Part shown: positions 25,427-36,311 of the stretch, piece by piece
How the letters are laid out: the number at the start of each line of letters is the position of its first letter
Numbering within the stretch: the stretch's first letter is position 1
Origin: Clostridia bacterium
GTDB lineage: Bacteria; Bacillota; Clostridia; TANB77; CAG-508
Assembly: GCA_900770415.1 (NCBI GenBank)
Contig: CAAGKN010000016.1
Coordinates: 1 to 46,972 of the forward strand
Reading direction: 5' to 3'
DNA: 46,972 bases
Translations under genes and position numbers: made by a program
The notes under the pieces: generated by a model
Seen by the model: the letters and a program-made list of their open reading frames with translations, nothing else
Databases searched by the model: none
What the model was told of the DNA's origin: nothing

Positions 25427-26827
25427 ATGGCAAGAACTAATATAGAAGATATTGATAGAAATATTTATGACATAAAAAATAAAGATAATTACGAATTTAA
25501 AATGCAAAAAGGCTTAAACAAAGAAATTGTAGAAGAGATTTCAAAAAAGAAAAATGAGCCAGAATGGATGAGAGATATAAGGCTAAAAGCATTAGAAACA
25601 TACAACCAATTAGAACTACCAACATGGGGACCAGACTTGTCAGAACTAAAAATGGATGAGATAGCAACATATGTTAAGCCAAAAACAAACTTAAATTCAA
25701 ATTGGGATGATGTTCCAGAAGACATTAGAAATACATTTGATAAACTAGGAATTCCAGAAGCAGAAAAGAAATCACTAGCAGGCGTTGGGGCTCAATATGA
25801 TTCGGAAGTTGTATATCATAGTATAAAGGAAGACTTAAAAAAGCAAGGAGTTATTTATACAGATATGGAAACAGCTGTAAGAGAATATCCTGATTTAGTA
25901 AAAGAACATTTTATGAAATGTGTTCCAATAAATGACCACAAATTTGTTGCTTTACATGCTGCAGTTTGGTCAGGAGGATCATTTGTATATGTTCCTAAAA
26001 ATGTAAAACTTGACATACCATTGCAATCATATTTTAGATTAAATTCACCGGAATCAGGACAATTTGAACACACTCTAATTATTGTAGAAGAGGGGGCTAG
26101 CCTTCACTTTATAGAAGGATGTTCAGCACCAAAATATAACAAAGTAAATCTTCATGCAGGATGTGTTGAGCTATATGTAAAAGACAATGCATATTTAAGA
26201 TATTCTACAATAGAAAACTGGTCAAAAAATATGATGAACTTAAATACTAAAAAAGCAATTGTTGGTAAAAATGCAGAAATTGACTGGGTAACAGGTTCGT
26301 TCGGGTCTAAAATATCTATGTTATACCCAATGAGCATTTTAAATGGAGAGGGTGCTAAAACAGAGTATACAGGTATAACATTTGCAGGTAAGGGACAGAA
26401 CTTGGATACAGGTTTTAAGGTAGTGCATAATGCAAAAAACACATCATCTGTTGTAAACTCAAAATCTATATCTAAAGATGGAGGAAGTTGTACTTATAGA
26501 GCTCTTGTAAAGATAGGAAAAGAAGCTGGAAAGTCTAAATGCACAGTATCGTGCGAATCTTTAATGCTAGACAACATTTCTAGATCAGATACAATTCCTG
26601 TAAATGATATAAGAACAGATGATATTGAATTTTCTCACGAAGCTAAAATAGGAAAAATAAGTGATAAAGAAATATTTTATTTAATGAGTAGAGGATTATC
26701 AGAAGAAGATGCAAAAGCAATGATAGTAAGAGGATTTGCTTATCCAATTTCAAAAGAATTACCAGTAGAATATGCAGTAGAAATGAATAATTTAATTAAT
26801 CTAGAGCTAGAAGGAGCAATTGGATAA
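25427..26827 (+). CDS. sufB: SUF scaffold protein SufB
   Basis: 466 residues, normal SufB length. Family blocks are seen in order: VGAQYDSEVVYHSIKEDLKK, YVPKNVKLDIPLQSYFRLN, EEGASLHFIEGCSAPKYN, HAGCVELYVKDNAYLRYST and SHEAKIGKISDKEIFYLMSR. The parallel beta-helix scaffold builds the nascent Fe-S cluster with SufC and SufD. The conserved Cys in SKCTVSCESLML matches the expected cluster/persulfide region. It starts one base after sufC stops. Confidence 0.97.
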   Translation: MARTNIEDIDRNIYDIKNKDNYEFKMQKGLNKEIVEEISKKKNEPEWMRDIRLKALETYNQLELPTWGPDLSELKMDEIATYVKPKTNLNSNWDDVPEDIRNTFDKLGIPEAEKKSLAGVGAQYDSEVVYHSIKEDLKKQGVIYTDMETAVREYPDLVKEHFMKCVPINDHKFVALHAAVWSGGSFVYVPKNVKLDIPLQSYFRLNSPESGQFEHTLIIVEEGASLHFIEGCSAPKYNKVNLHAGCVELYVKDNAYLRYSTIENWSKNMMNLNTKKAIVGKNAEIDWVTGSFGSKISMLYPMSILNGEGAKTEYTGITFAGKGQNLDTGFKVVHNAKNTSSVVNSKSISKDGGSCTYRALVKIGKEAGKSKCTVSCESLMLDNISRSDTIPVNDIRTDDIEFSHEAKIGKISDKEIFYLMSRGLSEEDAKAMIVRGFAYPISKELPVEYAVEMNNLINLELEGAIG

Positions 26828-26845
26828 AAAGAAAGGATTAAAAAT

Positions 26846-27894
26846 ATGGAAACATTAAAACTAAACAATACACCAGTGAGAACTTCCAGAAATTTTGGAA
26901 TTAATAATATTGAATTAAAAGATATAAAACTTCCAGAAAACTTAAAAGAGTTTAAAAATGTAGAAATTGTAAATGAAGGTTGTAGTCTAGAAAAAAGTGT
27001 ATCAAATAAAAAGCTAGTGTATGGAAATGGCGAAATATTAGAAGAGAATATATTAAAAAATGCAAATAACAGTTTGAAAATTATTTCAAATAGCAAAAAT
27101 TCAAATATAAAAATAAAATATAACTTTGATGATGAAAACCTAGAATTAATAGATAACATAGAAATAATTGTAAGTAGTAATGTAAATGTAGTTATAGAAT
27201 ACAGTTCAAAGACAAAAGAAAAATGCTTTCATAATGGTATAATACGAGTTATTGCAAATGAAAATGCAAAAGCAAATATAACACTTATAAATCTATTAAA
27301 TGGAGAGTCAAATAATTTTTATTCAATAGAAAATGAAATAAATAATAAAGCAGAAGTAAATTATACAATAATTGATATAGGTGCAAAAAATAGTATTTCT
27401 AATTACTATTCGAATATGCTAGGAAGCTCAAGCAAAAACAATTTAAAAACAATTTATTTAGGAACAAAAAATGAAGTAAAAGACATAAACTACATTGCAG
27501 AAATTAGGGGAGAAAATTCTAATGTAGATATAGATGTTCAAGGAGCATTAAAAGATGAAAGCAAGAAACATTTTAAAGGAACAATAGACTTTAAAAAAGG
27601 TTGCAAAAAATCAAAGGGAAATGAAAATGAATTTTGCATATTGCTATCAGATAAAGCAAAATCTCTAGCATTACCAATGCTTTTATGCACAGAAGATGAT
27701 GTAGAAGGAAACCATAGTACAGCATCTGGAAAAGTTAATAATAAAGATTTATTTTATATTATGAGTAGAGGTTTAAGCTATAAAGAAGCAATACGATTAA
27801 TAGTAAAAGCTAAATTTAATCAGATTATACAAACAATAAAAGATGAAGAATTAAAAGAAGAAATTTTAAATGAAATTGATAGGAGAATTGACTA

Positions 27895-27895
<1 letters not shown>
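26846..27895 (+). CDS. sufD: SUF scaffold protein SufD
   Basis: 349 residues, somewhat shorter than typical SufD (400+), with a reduced N-terminal part. The beta-helix domain and the family C-terminus are clear: GTIDFKKGCKKSKGNENEF, DDVEGNHSTASGKVNNKDLF and YIMSRGLSYKEAIRLIV. SufD pairs with SufB in SufBC2D. The position between sufB and sufS confirms the assignment. It overlaps sufS by one base (TAATG). Confidence 0.93.
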
Positions 27896-29112
<1,217 letters not shown>

Positions 29113-29116
29113 AATA

Positions 29117-29554
29117 GTGGAGAGTTTAGACGAAATATATAATGACCTTATAATGGAACATAGTATGAATTCAAGCAATAAAAAAGAGCTTGATAAATGT
29201 GATTATTGCGAAATGGGACATAATCCAAACTGTGGAGATGAGATAAAAATACAAGTTAAACTAAATGGAAATATAATAGAAGACATGGCATTTACAGGAC
29301 ATGGATGTGCAATATCACAAAGCTCTACATCTATTATGATAGATACATTAAGAGGAAAAACAATTACACAAGCAAAAGAAATTATAAAGACATTTATAAA
29401 TATGATAAAGAGAGAAACAAAAAGCGAAGAAGAACTAAATAAATTAGAAGATGCAATAGCTTTTAGAAATGTATCAAATATGCCAGCAAGAGTAAAATGT
29501 GTTCTTTTGGCATGGCATACAATGGAGGATTTGTTAGAGAAAAATGGAAAATAA
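29117..29554 (+). CDS. sufU: Sulfur-transfer protein SufU
   Basis: 145 residues from a GTG start 4 bases after sufS, with AAGGAG upstream. The IscU-like fold is marked by the three Zn/sulfur-acceptor Cys: GHNPNCGDEI (~40), GHGCAISQSS (~65) and ARVKCVLLAW (~127). The ~20-residue insertion between the second and third blocks is typical of Gram-positive SufU. It accepts sulfur from SufS. Its end overlaps mnmA by 11 bases. Confidence 0.95.
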   Translation: MESLDEIYNDLIMEHSMNSSNKKELDKCDYCEMGHNPNCGDEIKIQVKLNGNIIEDMAFTGHGCAISQSSTSIMIDTLRGKTITQAKEIIKTFINMIKRETKSEEELNKLEDAIAFRNVSNMPARVKCVLLAWHTMEDLLEKNGK

Positions 29555-30629
29555 GAAAGTTTTACTAGGAATGAGTGGAGGGGTTGACAGTAGTGTGTCA
29601 GCTCTACTATTAAAAGAGCAAGGCTATGAAGTAATAGGAACAACTTTGGAATTATTTGCAGGAAGCAGTTGCTGTAATATAAATACATATATAGATGCAA
29701 AAAATGTTTGTAATTCTATAGGAATACCACATTTTACATATGACTACAAAGATGAATTTAAAAAACATGTAATTGATGATTTTATAGATTGCTATAAAAA
29801 TTGCAGAACTCCAAATCCATGCATAGAGTGCAATAAATATATGAAGTTTGGATTTATGTACGAAAAAGCAAAAGAATTAGGATGCAATTATCTTGCAACA
29901 GGTCATTATGCAAAAACAGAATATAGTGAAAAATATAAAAGATGGGTTTTAAAGAAATCTAATGCAGGAAAAAAGGATCAAAGTTATGTTTTATGGAATA
30001 TTCCAAAAGACCTAATAGAACATGTACTATTTCCACTTGCAGATTTTAAAAACAAAGAAGAAATAAGAGAAATTGCAAGAAAAAACAACTTAAAAGTTGC
30101 AAACAAACCAGATAGTGAAGATATATGTTTTGTGCCAGATGGAAATTATAAAAAATTCCTAGAAAACAATTCAGATATAAAACCAAAGCCAGGTAACATT
30201 GTAAGTACAAAAGGGGAAATACTAGGAAGACACAATGGGTTATATAATTACACAATAGGCCAAAGAAAAGGATTAGGAATATCATATAAAGTTCCGTTAT
30301 ATGTAGTTGGATTTAATAAAGAAAAAAATGAAGTAATTGTAGGAGAAGAGAACGAAATATATAGCAAAGAGATGTTAGTAAACAATATAAACTTACTATT
30401 GATAGATGAAATAAAAGAAAAAATGCAGGTTCTAGTAAAAACAAGATATTCTGTAAAAGAGGAAAAAGCTACAATAGAAATGATAGATAAAGATTTAATA
30501 AAAGTAACATTTGAAAAGCCAACACCAAGAATAACACCAGGACAATCAGCAGTATTTTATATAGATGATATAGTATTAGGTGGAGGAAAAATTGTAAAAG
30601 CTTTTTGTAAAGTTCTTGACAACAATTAA
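29544..30629 (+). CDS. mnmA: tRNA-specific 2-thiouridylase MnmA
   Basis: 361 residues. The PP-loop GMSGGVDSSVSALLLKEQGY is at residues 9-28. The catalytic Cys pair lies in TPNPCIECNKYMKF (~95) and SEDICFVPDG (~193). The C-terminal beta-barrel motif YTIGQRKGLGI is present. It makes s2U34 in tRNA-Glu/Gln/Lys using persulfide sulfur. The gene overlaps sufU, placing tRNA thiolation in the same transcript as the SufS/SufU sulfur source. Confidence 0.96.
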   Translation: MENKKVLLGMSGGVDSSVSALLLKEQGYEVIGTTLELFAGSSCCNINTYIDAKNVCNSIGIPHFTYDYKDEFKKHVIDDFIDCYKNCRTPNPCIECNKYMKFGFMYEKAKELGCNYLATGHYAKTEYSEKYKRWVLKKSNAGKKDQSYVLWNIPKDLIEHVLFPLADFKNKEEIREIARKNNLKVANKPDSEDICFVPDGNYKKFLENNSDIKPKPGNIVSTKGEILGRHNGLYNYTIGQRKGLGISYKVPLYVVGFNKEKNEVIVGEENEIYSKEMLVNNINLLLIDEIKEKMQVLVKTRYSVKEEKATIEMIDKDLIKVTFEKPTPRITPGQSAVFYIDDIVLGGGKIVKAFCKVLDNN

Positions 30630-30674
30630 TGAAATATGGAATAATAATATTATAAAATATTAAGGAGGATGACT

Positions 30675-31301
30675 ATGAAAAAAATAGTAAAACTAAGTTT
30701 AATTGCTATACTTTTGGCAGTAGTAGCAATTGCAATTACAGGATGTGGAGCCGAAGAAAAAGACAGAACTTATAATACTCTTGGGAAAACTCTTTTAGGT
30801 GACACATATATTTTGGAAATAGAAGGAGATGCTCTAGGTGGAAACGGTAAAAGTGGAACTCTAACAGTTGCAAAAAAAGGAGACAAAATTTTACAAGAAG
30901 TAAAATCAGATGATGGGAAAGTAACAATTATATTTAAAGACAATGCAACACATATAGTTATACATGATGAAAAAATGTATATGAAAACAGATGGAAAAGA
31001 TGAATCTATATTATCAGATGATGAGGCATTTTTATCAAAAGAAGAATTAGAAGCATTAAAAACAGAAGAATATAAAACAGGAAAAGAAAAAATTGATGAT
31101 AAGGAATACTATTATGAAGAATATTATGCTTTAGGGGATGAAATAACAGAAAGATATTATTTTGATGGAAATGAGCTTAAATATGTAAAATCAATAGACT
31201 CAAATGGAAAAGAACAAATAATAAAAGTAGTAAAACTATCTTCAAAAGTTGATGATTCAGTATTTGATATACCAACAGATTATGAACTAATAGAAGAATA
31301 A
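30675..31301 (+). CDS. Lipoprotein of unknown function
   Basis: 208 residues. A lipoprotein signal, MKKIVKLSLIAILLAVVAIA, is followed by ITGCG with the lipidated Cys at ~24. The mature part is small, acidic, rich in Gly/Lys/Asp, and has beta-strand-like repeats (GTLTVAKKGDKILQEVKSDD). The start is the second ATG, because AAGGAGG abuts the first one (30669) and sits ~7 bases from the second. It lies in its own unit between mnmA and rpiB. I do not recognise the domain. Confidence 0.82.
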   Translation: MKKIVKLSLIAILLAVVAIAITGCGAEEKDRTYNTLGKTLLGDTYILEIEGDALGGNGKSGTLTVAKKGDKILQEVKSDDGKVTIIFKDNATHIVIHDEKMYMKTDGKDESILSDDEAFLSKEELEALKTEEYKTGKEKIDDKEYYYEEYYALGDEITERYYFDGNELKYVKSIDSNGKEQIIKVVKLSSKVDDSVFDIPTDYELIEE

Positions 31302-31306
31302 AAATT

Positions 31307-31340
31307 AAAAGATGGAAATTTACAAATTTCCATCTTTTTT
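31307..31340 (+). terminator. Rho-independent terminator after the lipoprotein gene
   Basis: A 13-bp stem, AAAAGATGGAAAT ... ATTTCCATCTTTT, with a small loop is followed by TT. Confidence 0.8.
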
Positions 31341-31402
31341 GTTGAATAAACAAAATCAATATGATAGTATAATGATGAAAAAAATAAAAGGAGGAAATTC
31401 TT

Positions 31403-31849
31403 ATGATAGCAATTGGAAGTGACCATGGAGGATTTGAATTAAAAGAAGAAATAAAGAAATATTTTGATGAAAAGGGAATTGAGTACAAAGACTTTGGAGC
31501 ATACTCTAAAGACAGAGTAGATTATCCAATTATAGCAAAACAAGTAGCAAAAGCAGTACAAAATAAAGATGCAGATAGAGGAATATTAATTTGTAGATCA
31601 GGTTATGGAATGGCAATGGTAGCAAACAAATTTAAAGGAATAAGAAGTGCACCATGTTTCTGCGAAGAAGCAGCAAAGTTTTCAAGATTGCATAATGATA
31701 CAAACATATTAGCACTTGGAGCAGACTATGTAACAGTAGGAGAAGCAATTGCGATTGTAAGAATGTGGATAGGAACAGAATTCGAAGGGGGAAGACATAA
31801 AGAAAGATTAGATATGGTTGCAGAAATAGAAAACGAAAATATGAAATAA
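31403..31849 (+). CDS. rpiB: Ribose-5-phosphate isomerase B (RpiB/LacAB family)
   Basis: 148 residues, the normal length. MIAIGSDHGGFELKEEIKKY contains the Asp-His pair at the active site. The catalytic Cys block reads ILICRSGYGMAMVANKFKGIRSAPC; the more usual form is ICGTGIGMSIAANK, so the anion-hole loop is slightly divergent. HNDTNILALGADYV carries the conserved His-Asn. It interconverts ribose-5-P and ribulose-5-P; an allose-6-P or galactose-6-P isomerase role cannot be excluded. The maf gene follows after 44 bases. Confidence 0.9.
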   Translation: MIAIGSDHGGFELKEEIKKYFDEKGIEYKDFGAYSKDRVDYPIIAKQVAKAVQNKDADRGILICRSGYGMAMVANKFKGIRSAPCFCEEAAKFSRLHNDTNILALGADYVTVGEAIAIVRMWIGTEFEGGRHKERLDMVAEIENENMK

Positions 31850-31893
31850 ATGATTCTAGGAACTGCCCCAAATTATAAATGAGAGGTTAAGCC

Positions 31894-32470
31894 ATGAAAG
31901 TTATTTTAGCATCAAATTCTCCAAGGAGAAAAGAACTATTGCGGAGAATTAGTAAAAGAATTTGAACCAATAACAAGTAATTTTGATGAAAACGCAATAA
32001 AAGAAGAACAGCCAGAGGAGCTAGTAAAAAAGCTGGCAATAAGTAAAGCAAGAGAAGTATTTGAAAGAGTTCAGCAAAATTACAGAGAATTAACAGTAAT
32101 AGGTGGAGATACAGTAGTATATTTTAATGGCAAAATATTAGGAAAACCAAAAAGTGAAGAAGATGCATGCAATATGCTAAAAGAACTGCAAAACAATGTA
32201 AATTATGTATATTCTGGTTTAGCAGTTATAATAAAAAAAGATGGAAAAGTTATTGAGAAAAATGACTATACAAAAACAGCGGTATATATTAAAAAAATGA
32301 CAGAAAAAGAAATAAAAGAATATGTTAAAACAGGAGAACCATTAGACAAAGCAGGAAGCTATGCAATACAAGGAATAGGTGGCAAATTTATAGATAAAAT
32401 AGAAGGCTCATACAATAATGTGGTAGGAATGGATACAGAAAAATTAGCTAAATACCTCGGAGAAGATTAA
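31894..32470 (+). CDS. maf: Maf-family nucleotide pyrophosphatase, read through a +1 frameshift at CGG
   Basis: The gene begins MKVILASNSPRRKELL, the Maf N-terminal signature (residues 1-16), and then meets CGG. The zero frame stops 7 codons later. Skipping the C gives LLGELVKEFEPITSNFDENA and an uninterrupted run to 32470, total 191 residues, the normal Maf length. Further motifs are VIGGDTVVYFNGKILGKPKS and GEPLDKAGSYAIQGIGGKFIDKIEGSYNNVVG, with the catalytic Asp and Lys. Maf hydrolyses non-canonical or modified NTPs to the monophosphate. Strict-frame annotation would begin this gene at an internal ATG (32174) and lose the active-site N-terminus. Confidence 0.88.
31942..31944 (+). other. 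Putative +1 frameshift site (CGG) in maf
   Basis: Zero-frame context is GAA CTA TTG CGG AGA ATT. Skipping C gives TTG GGA GAA TTA GTA, i.e. L-G-E-L-V. The site is codon 17. Confidence 0.8.
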
Positions 32471-32494
32471 TTTTAACAAAACCAATAAAAACTA

Positions 32495-32523
32495 TTGTTT
32501 TAAGCAAAAAAATATGATATTAT
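32495..32523 (+). promoter_or_regulatory. SigA-type promoter of T-box-pheST
   Basis: TTGTTT (32495-32500) and TATTAT (32518-32523) have a 17-base spacer, just ahead of the T-box leader. Confidence 0.6.
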
Positions 32524-32544
32524 ATTAAACAGAGTTGAAAAAAT

Positions 32545-32783
32545 AAAGCCGTTTGAAAAAGCAAAGTAAGATAACAAAAATGTATTTAAGAGAGAATAGG
32601 TCAAAGGCTGAAAGCCTATTTATTACAAGCTTATCCGAAATTTCACTTTTTAGGTCTTATATTGAAACAACAGTAGATATAAGCGTGAGCTAGCGTTAAT
32701 AGCATAATGAGGTTAATTATTTAATTAATAAATTTAGGTGGTAACACGGTAAAAATCGTCCTATATAATAGGACGATTTTTTT
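32545..32783 (+). promoter_or_regulatory. Phe-specific T-box riboswitch controlling pheST
   Basis: The T-box core TTAGGTGGTAACACGGT is at 32734-32750. It is followed by the attenuator AATCGTCCTAT ... ATAGGACGATT with a T7 tract (32751-32783). Upstream, the stem-I region contains a TTC triplet at 32642-32644 in the loop before the 3' strand, placed as the Phe specifier. This leader and its promoter fill the gene-free stretch between maf and pheS. Confidence 0.9.
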
Positions 32784-32819
32784 GTTGAATAGAATAAAAA
32801 AGAAAGGATGATTGATTAC

Positions 32820-33860
32820 ATGAAAGAACAAATTGCAAAAATCAAAGAAAAGGCACTAGCAGAAATTTCAAACAGCAAAGTATTGCAGGAACTAGAAAAT
32901 GCAAGAGTAAAATACTTAGGAAAAAAAGGAGAACTTACAGCAGTCCTAAAAGGAATGAAAGATTTATCTCCAGAAGAAAGACCAGTAATTGGAAGTATTG
33001 TAAACGAAGTAAGAGACAACTTAGAAAGCAAAATTAAAGAAGTAGAAGAAACACTAAAAGAAAAAGCTATGAATTTAAAGCTAGAAAAAGAAAGAATAGA
33101 TATTACACTTCCAGCTACAAAAATAAAAAGAGGAAGCAAACATCCAATAAATAGAATAATAGAAGAAGTTGAAGATATATTTGTTTCAATGGGATATGAT
33201 GTAGTTTCAGGTCCAGAACTAGAAACTGATGAATACTGTTTTGAAAGATTAAATCTTCCAAAAGGTCATCCAGCAAGAGATATGCAAGATAGTTTCTATG
33301 TTGATCCAGAGCATCTTTTAAGAACACAAACATCAGCAGTTCAAGCAAGAGCTATGATGGCAAATGAAGAAAAAGAACCAATTAGAATTATATGCCCAGG
33401 TAAAACATATAGAAGAGACGATGACGCAACACATTCACATCAATTTGGTCAAGTAGAAGGATTATTAATAGACAAAAATATTAGTTTAGCAGATTTAAAA
33501 GGAACATTAGAAGTATTTGTTAAAAAAATGCTTGGAGAAAATTCTAAATTAAGATTTAGACCAAGTTATTTCCCATTTACAGAACCAAGTTATGAAGTTG
33601 ATGTTAGTTGCTTTAAATGCGGAGGAAAGGGATGCAACCTTTGTAAACAAAGCGGATGGATAGAAATTTTAGGTTCAGGAATGGTACATCCAAACGTATT
33701 AAAAATGAATGGATATGATCCAGAGAAATATACAGGATTTGCATTTGGAACAGGACTAGATAGACTTGCAATGTTTAAATATGGAATTACAGATATAAGG
33801 TATTTCTATACAAATGATGTAAGATTCCTAAATCAATTTGATAGAAAGGATGTGGACTAA
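32820..33860 (+). CDS. pheS: Phenylalanyl-tRNA synthetase alpha subunit
   Basis: About 346 residues. An N-terminal coiled coil is followed by the class II core: SKHPINRIIEEVEDIFVSMG, TSAVQARAM, ICPGKTYRRDDDATHSHQFG, FRPSYFPFTEPSYEVDV and GFAFGTGLDRLAMFKYGI. A four-Cys cluster (CFKCGGKGCNLC) sits before the GWIEILGSGMVHP motif, as in many bacteria. I use the ATG at 32820, since GAAAGG directly abuts the one at 32808. TTG-started pheT follows the stop immediately. Confidence 0.96.
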   Translation: MKEQIAKIKEKALAEISNSKVLQELENARVKYLGKKGELTAVLKGMKDLSPEERPVIGSIVNEVRDNLESKIKEVEETLKEKAMNLKLEKERIDITLPATKIKRGSKHPINRIIEEVEDIFVSMGYDVVSGPELETDEYCFERLNLPKGHPARDMQDSFYVDPEHLLRTQTSAVQARAMMANEEKEPIRIICPGKTYRRDDDATHSHQFGQVEGLLIDKNISLADLKGTLEVFVKKMLGENSKLRFRPSYFPFTEPSYEVDVSCFKCGGKGCNLCKQSGWIEILGSGMVHPNVLKMNGYDPEKYTGFAFGTGLDRLAMFKYGITDIRYFYTNDVRFLNQFDRKDVD

Positions 33861-36230
33861 TTGAAGTTAAGTAAAAATTTTGTTAAAGATTATGTAGATA
33901 TAGATGTTGATATTGAAACTCTAGCAGATGATATGACAAGAGTAGGAAATGAATATGATAGTGCAGAGAAATTAGTAAATGCCACAAAGTTAATTATAGG
34001 TGAAGTAAAAGAATGCGAAATGCACCCAGATTCAGATCATTTACATGTATGTAAAGTAGATATTGGAAAAGAAGTTTTAGATATAGTATGTGGAGCACCA
34101 AATGTTAGAAAGGGATTAAAAGTAATAGTAGCACAAGTAGGAGCAGAACTTCCAGGTGACGTAACAATAAAAAAAGGAAATATTAGAGGACAAGAATCAA
34201 ATGGAATGATGTGTTCATTATTAGAACTTGGAATTGAATCAAAGTTTTTAAGCGAAGCTGATAAAACGGGAATACATGAGCTTCCAGCAGATGCACCAGT
34301 AGGAGAAGACCCAATTAAATTCATGGGATTAGATGACGAAGTAGCTGACTTTGAACTTACAGCAAACAGAGGAGATTTATTAAGCATTTTAGGTATGGCA
34401 TATGAATTAGGAGCAATATATAATAAACCTGTAAAAGAAATAGACTTAAAACATAACGAAGAAAATGAAGATGTAAATGATAGCTTTAATGTAGAAATAG
34501 AAACTGAAAATTGTAATTTATTTTTAGCAAAAAAAGCTTTAAATGTTACTATAAAAGAAAGCCCAGACTTTATAAAACATAGACTTATAGCAAGCGGAAT
34601 AAGACCAATAAACAATGTGGTAGATATAAGTAACTATGTAATGCTAGAAGTAGGTCAACCATTACATTTTTATGATGCAGATAGATTAGGTAATAAAATT
34701 TTAGTTAGAATGGCAAAAAATGGTGAAAAGCTAACAACATTAGACAATATAGAAAGGGAATTAGACCAAGAAGACATAGTTATTACAAATGGAACAGAAG
34801 CAATTGGATTAGCAGGAGTTATGGGAGGCCTTTCAACAGAAGTTGAAGAGGATACAAAAAACATTATAATAGAATCTGCTGTATTTGATGGAGTAAAAAT
34901 AAGATGTACATCTAAAAGAATATTAAGAAGCGAAGCAAGTAATCGTTTTGAAAAAGGATTAGACCCAAATAGAACATATATGGCAATAGAAAGAGCATGT
35001 AGCTTGCTTGAAAAATATGCAGATGCAAGAATTGCAAAAGGAACAGTAGTTTATGATAAAGCCAACAAAGAAGCTAAAAAAATAGATATAAGTTTTGAGG
35101 ACATAAATAATTTATTGGGAATAATAGTTCCAGACGAAGCTACATTAGATGTATTTAGAAAACTAGGATTTGAATATAAAGTAAATGGAAGAAATGTTAC
35201 AGTAACTGTACCAACAAGAAGAATGGATATATCAATAAAAGAAGATTTAATAGAAGAAGTAGGAAGAATTTATGGAGTTGATAATATAGAAGGAAAACTT
35301 CCAGTACTTCCAACAAGAACAGGAAAATATGACAAAACAACAAGAGAAATAAGAAATAAAATGATAGGTTTAGGATTAAACGAAACAATGTCATATATCT
35401 TAATTAATGATAAAGAAGTTTCAAAATTTACAACAGACAATTTTGAACCAATAAAATTATTAGATCCATTAACAGAAGAAAGAAATACACTAAGATATAG
35501 CATGATACCATCACTTTTAAAAATATACAATTACAATTTAGGAAGAAACAACAAAGATGTATCAATATTTGAAATAGGAAAAGGCTTTGGAAAAGTAAAT
35601 GAAGACTATATAGAAGAAGAAAAACTATGTGTACTTATGTCTGGAAAATATTATGAAGGAATTGGAAATACAAAAAATGTAGACTTCTATATTTTAAAAG
35701 GTGTAGCAGAAGAACTTTTGGATTACCTTGGATATAATGGAAGATATAGCTTTATAAATAACAAGGAACTTCCAAAAGAAATGCATCCAGGTCAAAGTGC
35801 ATTAATCTCTGTAAATAATGACACTGTAGGAATTATGGGGAAAGTACATCCAAAAGAAACTAAAGAAGATATATATGTAATGGAAATAAACTTAAGCAAA
35901 TTACTTGCTAAAAAAGTAGGAAAAATGAAATACAAAGAATTTTCAAAATTCCCAAGTATTAAAAAAGACGTTGCATTTATAGTAGATAAAAACCTAGAAT
36001 CAGCAATAATAGAAAAACAAATTAAAAAATCAGCAGGAAGTTTACTTACAAATATTGAAGTGTTTGATGTGTATACAGGAGAACACGTAGATGAAAACAA
36101 AAAATCAATAGCATACTCATTAACATTTAGTGACAGCAAAAAAACACTAACAGATGATGAGGTAACAGGAATATTCAATAAAGTAATAGCAGATGCAGAA
36201 AGAGTATTTGGCGCAGAAATAAGAAAATAA
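33861..36230 (+). CDS. pheT: Phenylalanyl-tRNA synthetase beta subunit
   Basis: 789 residues from a TTG start that directly follows the pheS stop, with AAAGGATG upstream. Domains in order: tRNA-binding OB fold (LIIGEVKECEMHPDSDHLHV, ~44-150), B3/4 editing domain (GLAGVMGGLSTEVEEDTKNI region), B5 domain, catalytic-like domain (TREIRNKMIGLGLNETMSY), and the C-terminal ferredoxin-fold anticodon-binding domain (FSKFPSIKKDVAFIVDKNL to the end). Complete and regulated with pheS by the T-box. Confidence 0.97.
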   Translation: MKLSKNFVKDYVDIDVDIETLADDMTRVGNEYDSAEKLVNATKLIIGEVKECEMHPDSDHLHVCKVDIGKEVLDIVCGAPNVRKGLKVIVAQVGAELPGDVTIKKGNIRGQESNGMMCSLLELGIESKFLSEADKTGIHELPADAPVGEDPIKFMGLDDEVADFELTANRGDLLSILGMAYELGAIYNKPVKEIDLKHNEENEDVNDSFNVEIETENCNLFLAKKALNVTIKESPDFIKHRLIASGIRPINNVVDISNYVMLEVGQPLHFYDADRLGNKILVRMAKNGEKLTTLDNIERELDQEDIVITNGTEAIGLAGVMGGLSTEVEEDTKNIIIESAVFDGVKIRCTSKRILRSEASNRFEKGLDPNRTYMAIERACSLLEKYADARIAKGTVVYDKANKEAKKIDISFEDINNLLGIIVPDEATLDVFRKLGFEYKVNGRNVTVTVPTRRMDISIKEDLIEEVGRIYGVDNIEGKLPVLPTRTGKYDKTTREIRNKMIGLGLNETMSYILINDKEVSKFTTDNFEPIKLLDPLTEERNTLRYSMIPSLLKIYNYNLGRNNKDVSIFEIGKGFGKVNEDYIEEEKLCVLMSGKYYEGIGNTKNVDFYILKGVAEELLDYLGYNGRYSFINNKELPKEMHPGQSALISVNNDTVGIMGKVHPKETKEDIYVMEINLSKLLAKKVGKMKYKEFSKFPSIKKDVAFIVDKNLESAIIEKQIKKSAGSLLTNIEVFDVYTGEHVDENKKSIAYSLTFSDSKKTLTDDEVTGIFNKVIADAERVFGAEIRK

Positions 36231-36247
36231 CTATATTAAAAAAACAA

Positions 36248-36276
36248 TTGAAAAATGATTTCCTTTGTGCTAATAT
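36248..36276 (+). promoter_or_regulatory. SigA-type promoter upstream of the small protein-cdaA-truA unit
   Basis: TTGAAA (36248-36253) and TAATAT (36271-36276) have a 17-base spacer, 35 bases before the 36312 ATG. Confidence 0.6.
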
Positions 36277-36311
36277 ATCTCTATGGACAGATAATAAGGA
36301 GTGAAATACAA

